A stretch of 35,201 nt of DNA, taken from positions 1 through 35,201 of the IMG/VR virus record IMGVR_UViG_3300028840_003472, one strand, 5' to 3'. This document shows positions 1 through 8,472 of this stretch, piece after piece (positions within the stretch are counted from its first letter, which is position 1; every line of letters starts with the position of its first letter). The position numbers were made by a program, and so were the translations under genes. The notes under the pieces were generated by a model that saw nothing but the letters and a program-made list of their open reading frames with translations, was not told the origin of the DNA and ran no database searches. The DNA comes from a virus.

Positions 1-144
1 CTATTATCCAGAAGGTAACGATGATGTCTCCGTTTAATGCTACGCCTCCATTATTTTGCAAATCTAGTGTAAATGATCCTGCTGCCGGTTTCACTCTTTC
101 TAAAGACATTAAAGCTGCATTTGTTCCAACATTACTTACAGTTG
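1..144. repeat. Left copy of 144-bp terminal overlap
   Basis: Bases 1-144 are identical to 35058-35201. Both copies lie inside the C-terminal part of the tail-fibre gene and keep its frame, so this is the overlap of a circular assembly rather than a repeat between genes. The real unit is 35,057 bp, either circular or circularly permuted with terminal redundancy. Confidence 0.95.
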
Positions 145-2947
145 AAAGTATAGCTGAGGTTGTAGTACATATGCTATTCGTTATTGTAAGAGTAACGGTT
201 GCGCCAGCTGCAGTTGTCTGCCCTGTAAATGTTGCAACTCCAACATTAGCATTGATTGTTAAACTTACGCCAGCTACAGAAGCAGTTGCAGGTGTCATTG
301 TCATTATACCAGCTGCATCCATATCTATACCGCCTGAACCAGCTTTTAATGCAAGCGTTGCAGAACCACCTGTTGCACCTACAGTTGTAGTTCTATTACC
401 TTGTGTAGAAATATTTACTGCTTGATTTACATTATCATTGGCAATATTAACAGCTGCTCCAGATGAATTAACTGAAACTGCTCCTGTTCCATCTACATCA
501 ACGGTTCCTGTAGAAGTGATAGAAGTATTACCAGAACCAGATTGAATAGTTGTAGAAGCCGCTCCTGTGGTAGAACCTAGTGTACATGCTTTTGCTGCAG
601 CGTCTGCGCCAAGCGAAATTGCACCAGTTCCAGTCTGCAAAGTAAATGCGCCATTTGTTGCATCTACAGTCATACCACCAGTTCCGTAGTCTACGTCAAT
701 ACCACCAGCTGCATCCGAAGCATTAATAACAATAGAGTTAGCAGCTGCGAGGCCTGCTGCTAATGTAACACCACCAACATCTGACAATAATTGTACTGAA
801 GCTGAAGCTGTACCTTGGTCAGCGTGTAGTCGTATAGTTTCTGTAGTACCACCATTAGCATGGAGATAAATTGCATCTGCTGCATCTTCCGTAGCGCCTA
901 TTGTAACGGAACCACCTGTTGCTAATACGTCTATACCATTAGTACCAGCATCGATATCTATACCACCTGCAGCATCTGAGGCAGTAATATTAATAGCATC
1001 TGCTGAGGCTAAGCCTGAAGCAACTGTTACACCACCAACATCAGAATGTATATTAACAGAGGTTACACCTGTACCTTGATCTGAATGAATATCAACAGTT
1101 TCAGAAGTACCACCGTTAGCATGTAAATATATTGCCTGAGCAGCATCTTCTGTAGCACCTAAAGTAAGAGATCCGCCAGTTGCCAACATATCTAATCCGG
1201 CTGTTCCACAATCAATATCAATACCACCTGCTGCATCTGAAGCAGAGATATTAATAGCATCTGCTGAAGCAAGTCCAGAATCTAGAGTAAGACCACCAAC
1301 ATCTGAAATTATTCCAATAGAGTTAATAGCTGTACCCTGATCAGCATGTAATCTAATCGTTTCAGAAGTACCTCCATTAGCGTGTAAATATATCGCATCT
1401 GCAGCATCTTCACTTGCTGTAGCTGTTATAGAGCCGCCAGTCGCTGTTACTGCAATACCACCAGTTCCAGATTGCAAAGTGGAAGCACTTGTTGTATTTG
1501 TTGATCCTGCAGTAAATGTTCTAGCTGCTGCACCTGTACAAATATTGACTGCTTGTGCGTCAGCATCGTTACCAATCGAGATTGCACCCGCACTAGAGTT
1601 AAGCTCTAGAACACCATCTGCATCTAATAAAAGAGTATCATCAGAATCTATGGTTATATCACCGGTTCCCGTAGATGCTAATGCAATTGATCCAGTTCCA
1701 GCATTTATCGCAACTCCTGTTGCACCAGTTACGTTACCTATTGTAATAGTTCTAGCCGCAGCTCCCGTTCCCACATTAATATTCTGAGCCACTGCGTCGT
1801 TTCCAATTCCTATAACGCCTGCGGAAGAATTAAGTTCTAATACGCCTGCAGAATCAATAGTTACAGCGTCTGTAGAAGTAAGAGCTAAATCTCCAGTTCC
1901 TGATTGAACTGTTGTAGAAGAAGTAGTTGTTGTAGAACCAAGAGTAGTGGCATGAGCTATTGCAGAAGCTCCAAAAGTTGCGCCACCTGTTCCACAATCT
2001 ACTGCAATAGCAGTTGCACCAGTTGTATTTCCTATTGTAATATTTTTAGCTGCTGCGTCTGTACCAACTCCTATAGCACCTGTTCCTGTAGCCAATGTAT
2101 AAGCACCATTTGTTCCTGTTACAGTCATACCGCCTGTACCGTAATCTACGTCTATGCCACCTGCTGCGTTAGAAGCATCGATTATAATAGAATTTGCTGC
2201 CGCTAAGCCTGCATCTAGAGTGATACCTCCAACATCTGATATGATACCTACAGAGTTAACTCCTGTTCCTTGATCCGAGCGAATTCTAATTGTTTCACTT
2301 GTTCCACCATCTGCATGCAAATATATCGTGTCTGCACCATCAGTATCAGCTGTAATTGTCATGTCTCCTGAGCTCATATTAAGATCTACGCCTGCAGTAA
2401 CTGAAGTTCCTGCTGTGACTGAAGTAGCTGCAGTTAAAGAGCCTGCAACACTTGGACTAGCATCTAAATTCACGGTAACGGTCGCACCAACACCTGTAGT
2501 ACCTATATTTGTTCCACCCGCTATTGAGGTTGCACCAGCTAGTGGAGTTGCTGTTCCTGCATCTGTTGGGAATGAGCTTGCCGTTGCACCTGGTGCTCTT
2601 AGATCTATCGAATTAGCACCATTAACAAATGTAATACTGCCATCTCCTGAAGTAAGATTGGCCCATGCTGCTGCTGCTCCTGTCGCACCTATTCTGACTT
2701 GTCCATCAGTACCATCCGGAGTAGCATCTGCTATTTCTGTCCATGTAGCTGATAGTGGACTACCTGTCTTTGCCGTAAGTATATATATCTTACTAGTTGT
2801 AGTATCGACCCATAATCTCCCTAATTGTGTTAGATCACTAGTTGTGGGAGCTCTCTCATATTCAAGGGCAATATTCTTTAAGCCTATTGCCGCTATCTTT
2901 TTACCGTATGATGTAAATATACGAGGAAGTTGTTCTTTAATAGCCAT
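1..2947 (-). CDS. Large repeat-built tail fibre / tail spike-like protein, continuing across the circular junction
   Basis: The frame starts at ATG 2945-2947 (protein begins MAIKEQLPRIFTSYGKK) after a GGAGATAC-type ribosome site. I read it without a stop down to base 1. On the circle it continues for eight more bases to a TAA at 35050-35052, giving about 984 residues ending in FWIIAA. The N-terminus (about 1-110) is probably the virion-attachment part. The middle is made of beta-rich Gly/Ala/Thr repeats, including a module of exactly 261 bp (87 residues) seen three times in tandem near residues 526, 613 and 700 and once near 215, with motif IYLHANGGT followed by SDVGG and DAAGGID. The last 100 residues, rich in Thr, Asn and hydrophobics, look like a trimerisation or tip domain. 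It follows the ejection-protein genes and is followed by the HNH gene. Adsorption role is inferred from composition and place; no catalytic motif was recognised. Confidence 0.85.
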   Translation of the reverse strand, partial: MAIKEQLPRIFTSYGKKIAAIGLKNIALEYERAPTTSDLTQLGRLWVDTTTSKIYILTAKTGSPLSATWTEIADATPDGTDGQVRIGATGAAAAWANLTSGDGSITFVNGANSIDLRAPGATASSFPTDAGTATPLAGATSIAGGTNIGTTGVGATVTVNLDASPSVAGSLTAATSVTAGTSVTAGVDLNMSSGDMTITADTDGADTIYLHADGGTSETIRIRSDQGTGVNSVGIISDVGGITLDAGLAAANSIIIDASNAAGGIDVDYGTGGMTVTGTNGAYTLATGTGAIGVGTDAAAKNITIGNTTGATAIAVDCGTGGATFGASAIAHATTLGSTTTTSSTTVQSGTGDLALTSTDAVTIDSAGVLELNSSAGVIGIGNDAVAQNINVGTGAAARTITIGNVTGATGVAINAGTGSIALASTGTGDITIDSDDTLLLDADGVLELNSSAGAISIGNDADAQAVNICTGAAARTFTAGSTNTTSASTLQSGTGGIAVTATGGSITATASEDAADAIYLHANGGTSETIRLHADQGTAINSIGIISDVGGLTLDSGLASADAINISASDAAGGIDIDCGTAGLDMLATGGSLTLGATEDAAQAIYLHANGGTSETVDIHSDQGTGVTSVNIHSDVGGVTVASGLASADAINITASDAAGGIDIDAGTNGIDVLATGGSVTIGATEDAADAIYLHANGGTTETIRLHADQGTASASVQLLSDVGGVTLAAGLAAANSIVINASDAAGGIDVDYGTGGMTVDATNGAFTLQTGTGAISLGADAAAKACTLGSTTGAASTTIQSGSGNTSITSTGTVDVDGTGAVSVNSSGAAVNIANDNVNQAVNISTQGNRTTTVGATGGSATLALKAGSGGIDMDAAGIMTMTPATASVAGVSLTINANVGVATFTGQTTAAGATVTLTITNSICTTTSAILSTVSNVGTNAALMSLERVKPAAGSFTLDLQNNGGVALNGDIIVTFWII

Positions 2948-3316
2948 TAGTATCTCCTAAATTAGAATTAAAAAAATATCATAGCATTTCTCTCGTGGAA
3001 ACTCCTGAATTAATTCAGGAGAGGAAACGAGCTTTAAAAAGCTTGCATTTCCAGGGTTCTCTGTTAAACTATAACCATTACTAAGAATTCGCTACAATAA
3101 TTGAAATTTAAACTAAAGGCACGAAGTTATAATAACGGATACAGTTTCAACAGTTATATAAAAATTTCAAAATATATGATGCATAGCTACATGCCGTGCA
3201 CCTAGGCTGCAGTCAATCAGCCAATCGTAATTTGTATTTCAAGTTACAAGCTTTCGACTTTAGTCGAGGGTAGTTGACATTCACTATACTTAGCCACACA
3301 AAAAAATAATATAGAT
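2948..3316. other. Gene-free 369-bp leader before the tail-fibre gene, with stem-loops
   Basis: No credible reading frame on either strand. It separates the ejection gene (stop at 3317) from the fibre start (2947), both on the minus strand, so it is the fibre 5' leader and may hold a late promoter. It contains a nested stem-loop (2992-3031), an AAGCTTTTTAAAGCT-like palindrome near 3030-3042 and a short TCGACTnnAGTCGA hairpin near 3254-3268. I could not pick out a convincing sigma70 promoter for the minus strand, and the TTGACA on the plus strand near 3273 has no matching -10. Confidence 0.5.
2992..3031. repeat. Nested inverted repeat / stem-loop in the fibre leader
   Basis: A perfect 20-base palindrome (3002-3021, arms CTCCTGAA/TTCAGGAG, loop TTAA) is flanked by 6-nt segments TGGAAA and AGGAAA and closed by an outer CTCG/CGAG stem. 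It would fold as two stems separated by a symmetric purine internal loop. No T-run follows on the minus strand, so it is not a classic terminator; it may be an operator, an RNA-processing site or a leader structure. Confidence 0.55.
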
Positions 3317-4981
3317 TTAGTCTATAGCCGTTCTTCTTAATTCTGCTACTTGTTGTGGAGTAAGTACATCTGCAAGTCTACCGGTACGGCTAGCAACATA
3401 CTCAGGAGATGCACCTAATGCAGCATATATATTGCCCATTGCTGGACTGTGTCCTTTGGCCATTTCTACCGCAGGCTCTGCAAGTCTTTCACCTGCAAAT
3501 GCTCCTCCAAAGCCGAGAGCCAATCCGCCAAGGCCACCCATAATTGCTCCTGGTATACCACCTGCAGCTCCACCAGCTGTAGCTCCATAAAGCCCATAAG
3601 TCAACCCTCCTGCTACTCCTGCTTTTGCACCAGTCACGCGTCTATCATAGATCCTTTGCTTTTGCTGCAACCCTTTATCATTTTCTATTTTTTTAGGTAT
3701 TTCTCTAAGAGTCTTAAAATATTTTTTATAATTGGGTTTCATTTTTTTATCTACTCTGGTAAAGAAACCTGGAACAAATTTATAATTATTTTTTTCATAT
3801 AATTTTTGGGCTTCATTGATTTTACTTAAATGAAGTTCAGTTTCAGCTATCGCATTATCTATAACAAATGCACGTGCCCTATATGATTGATATAGATTAG
3901 GATTTTTTTTAGCTGCGGCAGTAATAACTTTTGCTGCTCTTATACCGGAACCTCTAAGATCTCCTAAAAGCCTAAATAATAATCCTGCAGTCTGCTTCTC
4001 AATAATTTGTGCAGCATCTCCTCTAAATCCACTAGCATCTATCCCCATTTTATCTTGTAAGAACCCTATAAAAGTATTGAAAGCAGGATATCCAAAGTCA
4101 ACATTAGGATTTCTATTAGCTTCTTGCATATATTTCAATGCTTCAAGATCTTCTAGCTTACTATTTTTTGAATCAATTAGTTCGGCATACCTTTTACCAT
4201 ATTGTTCAATTAGCTTATTTTGCTGCTTTTCTTCTTGTTCTAGCTTCTTTAACTTATGGGCTCTATCTTCAGTAAGAATTTTTCTTTCGAATTTTGCCTG
4301 TTCTAATGCAGTCTTCTGCTCATCTAATAATCTCTTTCTATCTGCTTCTGCTAGTTTCATTTGAAGTTGCTGGTCACTAAGAACAGTATCGCGTAATGCT
4401 TTCTTGCTATCGTCAATATACTTTCTTATTAGCATGTATTGATTTTCATCTAAGCTTGCATTTTTTAAGTTGTCTTCTAATGCAGCTATTCTATTTGCTT
4501 CATCTGAGATAGCTAAAGCATCTTCTGTAGTATATGGCTGTTGTTGAGGAAACACTTGTTGAGAAGGTAACTGTGGCATATCAGGCATTTGCCCAACTTC
4601 TTCTGGAGCCATACCAGGCTGCATTTCTTGAGGTGCCATGCCAGGTTGCATCTCTTGTGGAATTTGTCCTGGTATTTGTTCTGGCATTTCTTGCTGTGGT
4701 GCTTGACCTCCCAACACTTGTTGAAATTCTCGTGCTCCTAATCCCTGTAATAATTGTGGTAGTTGCTGCGATGGAACTTGCGCATATTCGCTCAATTGTT
4801 CCTCAGATATATTAGGATACCTAGCTTTCAATATTCTTCTGTTAGCATCGAATTCTCGTTGCATTTTGTCTTGTTCTAACTTTGCTCCAAGATAGCCGCC
4901 TAAAATCTGGCTAAGACTAGTTCCTAGCATTCCGGCGAATTGGCCTCCCGGAGTCATACCTCTATATGGATCGTAAGGCAT
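3317..4981 (-). CDS. Internal virion / DNA-ejection protein (554 aa)
   Basis: Probable pilot protein packaged in the capsid and injected with the DNA. Visible layout: N-terminal region with a Gly-rich start, a Pro/Gln/Met-rich low-complexity stretch (about 90-150) with the unit PQEMQPGMA twice, a charged coiled coil (about 150-270), a helical region, and near 450-505 a long Gly/Ala-rich hydrophobic segment (GGLTYGLYGATAGG... GGLALGFGGAFAG) of the kind that could insert into a membrane. AAGGAG precedes the ATG. It is the third of three adjacent genes of similar composition (7924 down to 3317), in the position of P22 gp7/gp20/gp16-type ejection proteins. No sequence family was recognised, so the role rests on composition and order. 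No transglycosylase motif was seen. Confidence 0.6.
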   Translation of the reverse strand: MPYDPYRGMTPGGQFAGMLGTSLSQILGGYLGAKLEQDKMQREFDANRRILKARYPNISEEQLSEYAQVPSQQLPQLLQGLGAREFQQVLGGQAPQQEMPEQIPGQIPQEMQPGMAPQEMQPGMAPEEVGQMPDMPQLPSQQVFPQQQPYTTEDALAISDEANRIAALEDNLKNASLDENQYMLIRKYIDDSKKALRDTVLSDQQLQMKLAEADRKRLLDEQKTALEQAKFERKILTEDRAHKLKKLEQEEKQQNKLIEQYGKRYAELIDSKNSKLEDLEALKYMQEANRNPNVDFGYPAFNTFIGFLQDKMGIDASGFRGDAAQIIEKQTAGLLFRLLGDLRGSGIRAAKVITAAAKKNPNLYQSYRARAFVIDNAIAETELHLSKINEAQKLYEKNNYKFVPGFFTRVDKKMKPNYKKYFKTLREIPKKIENDKGLQQKQRIYDRRVTGAKAGVAGGLTYGLYGATAGGAAGGIPGAIMGGLGGLALGFGGAFAGERLAEPAVEMAKGHSPAMGNIYAALGASPEYVASRTGRLADVLTPQQVAELRRTAID

Positions 4982-5001
4982 TATAGTCTCCTTATATTTA
5001 A

Positions 5002-7116
5002 TTACTTAATTACTGGATTTGTGAACTTAACCGGCTTTCTAAGAATATCTGATATTGATTGTTGAATATATGGAGTTGTTGCTTGTTGTAATTTACTTGC
5101 TGCAATATCTAATCCTTCAGGAAGGCCTGGTTGAGGTTGAACTCTTTCAAGTGGTAATGGTCTTGCAACCTGCTGACCTGAAAGTAGCTCTGCGGCAGAT
5201 AATCTTCCCCTTTGTGCACCTACTTTAGCTCTTGCAACCATTTCTCTTGCAGCTAGGCCTTGTCTTCTTTGTGCACGTTGAAACTTTTGTTGTTGTTGCA
5301 TACCCTGTAATTTACTTAAGGCTTCTTGAGTTGCTTTATCAACTTTCAAGCCGGCTTTTTTAAGCTTAAGAGCTTCTTTTTTCCCTCTAATTTCAGATTC
5401 TTTAATATCTTGTGCCGCTATTTGTGGCCCAAGCGCTGCTAACATTTGCTGATCTAACCCCTGTACAACTTCTTCTGCCGGAACAGGACGTCCATAAAAT
5501 CGTGCTGCTTGTTGTTGTAATTCAGGAACTGCAAATTGTAATGCACTTGGTAAAGCTGCACCTGCTATTCCCATCCCTGTACCACCTCGTAATCTTGTGC
5601 CATATTGTTCAGGACTAACTAACCCTAATCTTTCACCTAATCTTCTTACATATGGATTTATACCAAGCTCTTCTCCAAGGCCATATAGAGCTTCTCCCGT
5701 TGCTAAGATATTTCTTAGTTGTTGTGCACGCCCAGGAGCTCCTATGAATTGCCCTAACCCTCTTACTCCACCACCAAGTGCTTGTCGTAATTTACTAATT
5801 CTTCCTGTAGGTCTTTGCCTAAATAATCCAAAGCCTTTTCTTAAGGTAGATCGAGGATCTTCACCTGCTATGAGCCCGGCAAGTCCTCTGGTTCCACTCT
5901 GTAAATATCCTGCAGGAGTTCCCGATAAAAATCGTCCCAATTGTGCAAATTCTGGATCTGGTTGCCCATATCGTCTAGCGATTTCTTGTGCACCTAGACC
6001 AAGTAATGATCCTACTGTGCCTCCTACGGCAGGTCCTAATGGGGTACCTGTCAATGTACCTATTGTTCTTCCCAGCGTAGCACCAGCTTGAGTTCCATAA
6101 GGAGCAAGCGCGGCTGCAATAGATTGTGGAGTTGTACGCTCAGGACGTAGCATATTTACTAAGGCATCATATCTATCTAGCATTTCGCTTTGACCAGGAG
6201 TTCCAAATCTTTCTACTGGTGGCGCACCTCTTCGATAAGCCTCAGCGCCCATACCAAGTAATTCTCCGCCAGCCTTTCCTATTTCTCTAGATGCTACTCT
6301 TATTTTTGCATACTTTGTTCTTACTGCATCTATTTCTTCTTGTGCCTTTCTTTCAAATAATTTAGGGCCAGATTTACCTAACTCTCCTGGAAAAATATCC
6401 TCATATGCTTCATAAAGATCTTTATATTTCTTTTTTATTGATTCTTTTTCTTTTTCCTCTCTATCTCGTAATTTTCTTTCCGCGATAGGAGATAATTTCT
6501 CACCTAATCTTCCTACTTGTTCTGCTACTATTCCTCCAGGCGTAGTAACTTCTTTTTCAGCTGCTCTTTGAGCTTTTACAGGTTCAGGGGATACCACCTC
6601 ATATGCTGGCTCATCCAATAATTTCTGAGAAGTCTCTGCGATTGCTTCTTGCTGCTCTTTACTCTTTAGCGTTTCTACATCTCTAAATTCTTTAGCTCTG
6701 TCATATAAATCTGCTAAATCTTTAAATTCAGGATCTTCTCTCATAGATTTTGAAATATCCGTAAATTTTTTACCTTCAAATGTCTTTAGATAATCGTCAT
6801 AAGCTTGTTGTTCGCGCTTGCTTTGTGGATTATTACTAATGACATTAAGTAGCTCTTTATCACTTAATTTCCACTTTTGTCTAAAATTTTTAAAATCTTC
6901 AATACTCATCTTTTTTTCCTTTTCCTCGTCATACTTATTCATTGTTGTAAGAAATAGATCAGCAAAGCTTCTTTTTCCGCCCGCCTTTACATGATCGTCA
7001 AGTGCTTTGTCATAATCTTTTTTAGCTTTTTTTAAAAGATTTTTAGCATATGCTTTTGAGTGTGCTTTCTTAAAAGCTGCTATTATCGCTTTTTCTGACA
7101 TATCAGGCTTAGCCAT
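5002..7116 (-). CDS. Large internal virion / DNA-ejection protein (704 aa)
   Basis: The frame is open from 7167, but the start at 7116 (MAKPDMSEKAI) is preferred: it has GGAG eight bases upstream and lies just past the stop of the preceding gene (7118), whereas the longer start would overlap it by 50 bases. Residues about 1-290 are Lys/Glu/Asp-rich and helical. Residues about 290-500 are rich in Gly, Ala, Arg and Pro with repeated hydrophobic glycine segments (for example TLGRTIGTLTG and GGTVGSLLGLG), and the C-terminal third is Gln/Ala/Arg-rich helix. That amphipathic, low-complexity pattern and the place between two similar genes suggest a capsid-internal protein ejected with the genome. 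No enzymatic domain such as lysozyme or peptidase was recognised. Confidence 0.6.
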   Translation of the reverse strand: MAKPDMSEKAIIAAFKKAHSKAYAKNLLKKAKKDYDKALDDHVKAGGKRSFADLFLTTMNKYDEEKEKKMSIEDFKNFRQKWKLSDKELLNVISNNPQSKREQQAYDDYLKTFEGKKFTDISKSMREDPEFKDLADLYDRAKEFRDVETLKSKEQQEAIAETSQKLLDEPAYEVVSPEPVKAQRAAEKEVTTPGGIVAEQVGRLGEKLSPIAERKLRDREEKEKESIKKKYKDLYEAYEDIFPGELGKSGPKLFERKAQEEIDAVRTKYAKIRVASREIGKAGGELLGMGAEAYRRGAPPVERFGTPGQSEMLDRYDALVNMLRPERTTPQSIAAALAPYGTQAGATLGRTIGTLTGTPLGPAVGGTVGSLLGLGAQEIARRYGQPDPEFAQLGRFLSGTPAGYLQSGTRGLAGLIAGEDPRSTLRKGFGLFRQRPTGRISKLRQALGGGVRGLGQFIGAPGRAQQLRNILATGEALYGLGEELGINPYVRRLGERLGLVSPEQYGTRLRGGTGMGIAGAALPSALQFAVPELQQQAARFYGRPVPAEEVVQGLDQQMLAALGPQIAAQDIKESEIRGKKEALKLKKAGLKVDKATQEALSKLQGMQQQQKFQRAQRRQGLAAREMVARAKVGAQRGRLSAAELLSGQQVARPLPLERVQPQPGLPEGLDIAASKLQQATTPYIQQSISDILRKPVKFTNPVIK

Positions 7117-7117
7117 A

Positions 7118-7924
7118 CTACACTCCTTGAGGCGCTTGTTGAGCAATGTATGGTTCTTGCTGTCCAATTCTGTATTGTCTTACACCTTGTCTATATCTTT
7201 CACCTTCTAAAATATTTCTTAATTGCGCTTCGTCTATACCAAGTTGTTGTTGACCTAGATATTCAGCCTGTTGACCACCTAATTGTTGTTGTCTAAGTTG
7301 TTGTAAGAAATTTTGCAATCTATTTTCTGCTTCTCCACGCTGCAAGCCAGTAGCACCTGCTTCAAGTTCTGCCATAGCTGCTCTATTTGCATAATCTGAA
7401 AGCAATCTAAATCTATCTCTAGCAAGACCAGTAGCACGTCCTCTTAAGGCTTCAGACATCATAGCAAGTTGTCCTGAAGTTCTTCCCACTGGGTTACGTA
7501 CAGGTCCTCTTCTTGCGCCAATACGAGCTAGATCTTCTTGATATCCTGTCCGTGCAGTCTGGCCCATAGCATTTAAAATTGCAGTAAGATTTCCAGGACG
7601 TGCTGGTCGTGCTTCTTCTCCAATTTCTTGTGGTAATCCTGCGGTAATATCTTCACCTCGTTGCATTCTAGCCTGTTGTGGTAAAAATACTCGCTGTGGC
7701 TGCTCTAATGATTGCAATGCTTCTGCAAGATTTTGCCTGCGAAGTTGATATTGCTCTGGAGTAACTCCAATTCTTTTTAATACCTGTGCTCTTTGAAATC
7801 TTGCATGTCTGCCAGGATCTCTCCAATCTTTAAATTTGCGAACTAAAGCAGCTGCACCACTAATAGCAAAAGGTGCAGCTATTGATGCTCCAGTCTTAAG
7901 TAGTGTTGCTAATGGAATAGCCAT
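7118..7924 (-). CDS. Internal virion / DNA-ejection protein (268 aa)
   Basis: Starts MAIPLATLLKTG with AGGAGAAAAATATT before the ATG. A hydrophobic Ala-rich N-terminal helix (about 5-27) is followed by Arg/Gln-rich helices; the last 70 residues are strongly Gln-rich (QQLRQQQLGGQQ). It is the first of the three ejection-type genes and almost abuts the next one (2-bp gap), so they are probably co-translated. Basic, Gln-rich helical proteins with a hydrophobic N-terminus are typical of short-tailed phage pilot proteins, but I recognise no specific family. Confidence 0.55.
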   Translation of the reverse strand: MAIPLATLLKTGASIAAPFAISGAAALVRKFKDWRDPGRHARFQRAQVLKRIGVTPEQYQLRRQNLAEALQSLEQPQRVFLPQQARMQRGEDITAGLPQEIGEEARPARPGNLTAILNAMGQTARTGYQEDLARIGARRGPVRNPVGRTSGQLAMMSEALRGRATGLARDRFRLLSDYANRAAMAELEAGATGLQRGEAENRLQNFLQQLRQQQLGGQQAEYLGQQQLGIDEAQLRNILEGERYRQGVRQYRIGQQEPYIAQQAPQGV

Positions 7925-8013
7925 AATATTTTTCTCCTATCTATGATATACATATCATTGAACGCGTTCACATTTATAGTAGTAGTGATAATAAAAAAAT
8001 TAGAGGAAAAGAT
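7925..8013. promoter_or_regulatory. Divergent intergenic region with a perfect 12-bp palindrome
   Basis: This 89-bp gap lies between a minus-strand ejection gene (start 7924) and a plus-strand fibre-like gene (start 8014). It holds the perfect palindrome TGAACGCGTTCA (7959-7970) next to a second dyad GATATACATATC (7945-7956). The place suits an operator governing the lone plus-strand gene. No canonical -35/-10 pair with 16-18 bp spacing was found. Confidence 0.4.
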
Positions 8014-8472
8014 ATGGCTCAAGAGATTTTAATAGCAAGTAAAGTTTCATATTCACAAAATGAGAAGGAATTGGTACGAAATATATTTAATAAAGTGAAT
8101 GAGCTTGTCAACATAATAAATACTAAAGATACTGCAATATTTGATGGTGATGAATTTTTTACATCGCAGCAATGGTATGTTGGTAAAGATCAAGGACAGC
8201 AATTAATGATTTACAGAAAAGTCTTTCCAAATGTTGGTGCACTTCCAAATGCAGGAAGATTAAATTTTCCTCATGGATTAGCTCTTGATAATACTTGGGA
8301 TTTTGTAAAAATTTATGGAGTCTCAAAAGATCCTGTTTCACTTTTTTTTGCTCCACTTCCTAATGAGAATATTTTTATGGGACTCACTGCAACAGATATA
8401 CAAATAGATACTACTTCAGATTGGAGTAACTTTACCGATACGCGAGTTGTCATAGAATATACGAGACCTTAA
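8014..8472 (+). CDS. Fibre- or appendage-like structural protein (152 aa), lone plus-strand gene
   Basis: GAGGAAAAG precedes the ATG. The N-terminal 40 residues look helical (KELVRNIFNKVNELVNII). Residues about 70-152 follow a pattern common in phage virion appendage proteins: a FPNVGALPNAGRL segment, HGL, a Trp-containing strand, and the ending TDTRVVIEYTRP, suggesting a beta-sandwich. It is on the opposite strand to all neighbouring structural genes and its last four bases overlap the end of the convergent tail-factor gene (8469-8472). It may be a receptor-binding or decoration protein with separate timing. The fold is inferred from the strand pattern; I cannot name a family. Confidence 0.6.
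   Translation: MAQEILIASKVSYSQNEKELVRNIFNKVNELVNIINTKDTAIFDGDEFFTSQQWYVGKDQGQQLMIYRKVFPNVGALPNAGRLNFPHGLALDNTWDFVKIYGVSKDPVSLFFAPLPNENIFMGLTATDIQIDTTSDWSNFTDTRVVIEYTRP

Noticed and set aside
850-1372. Regularly spaced repeats as a possible CRISPR array
   Set aside because: The period is 261 bp, in frame, and the copies vary by codon; these are protein modules.
21-2960. Several plus-strand frames opposite the fibre gene
   Set aside because: The minus strand is open over the full length with clear beta-repeat protein sequence; the plus-strand frames are Ala/Thr/Cys-rich shadows of its repeats.
3273-3301. TTGACA on the plus strand as a promoter
   Set aside because: No -10-like hexamer at 16-18 bp and no plus-strand gene follows.
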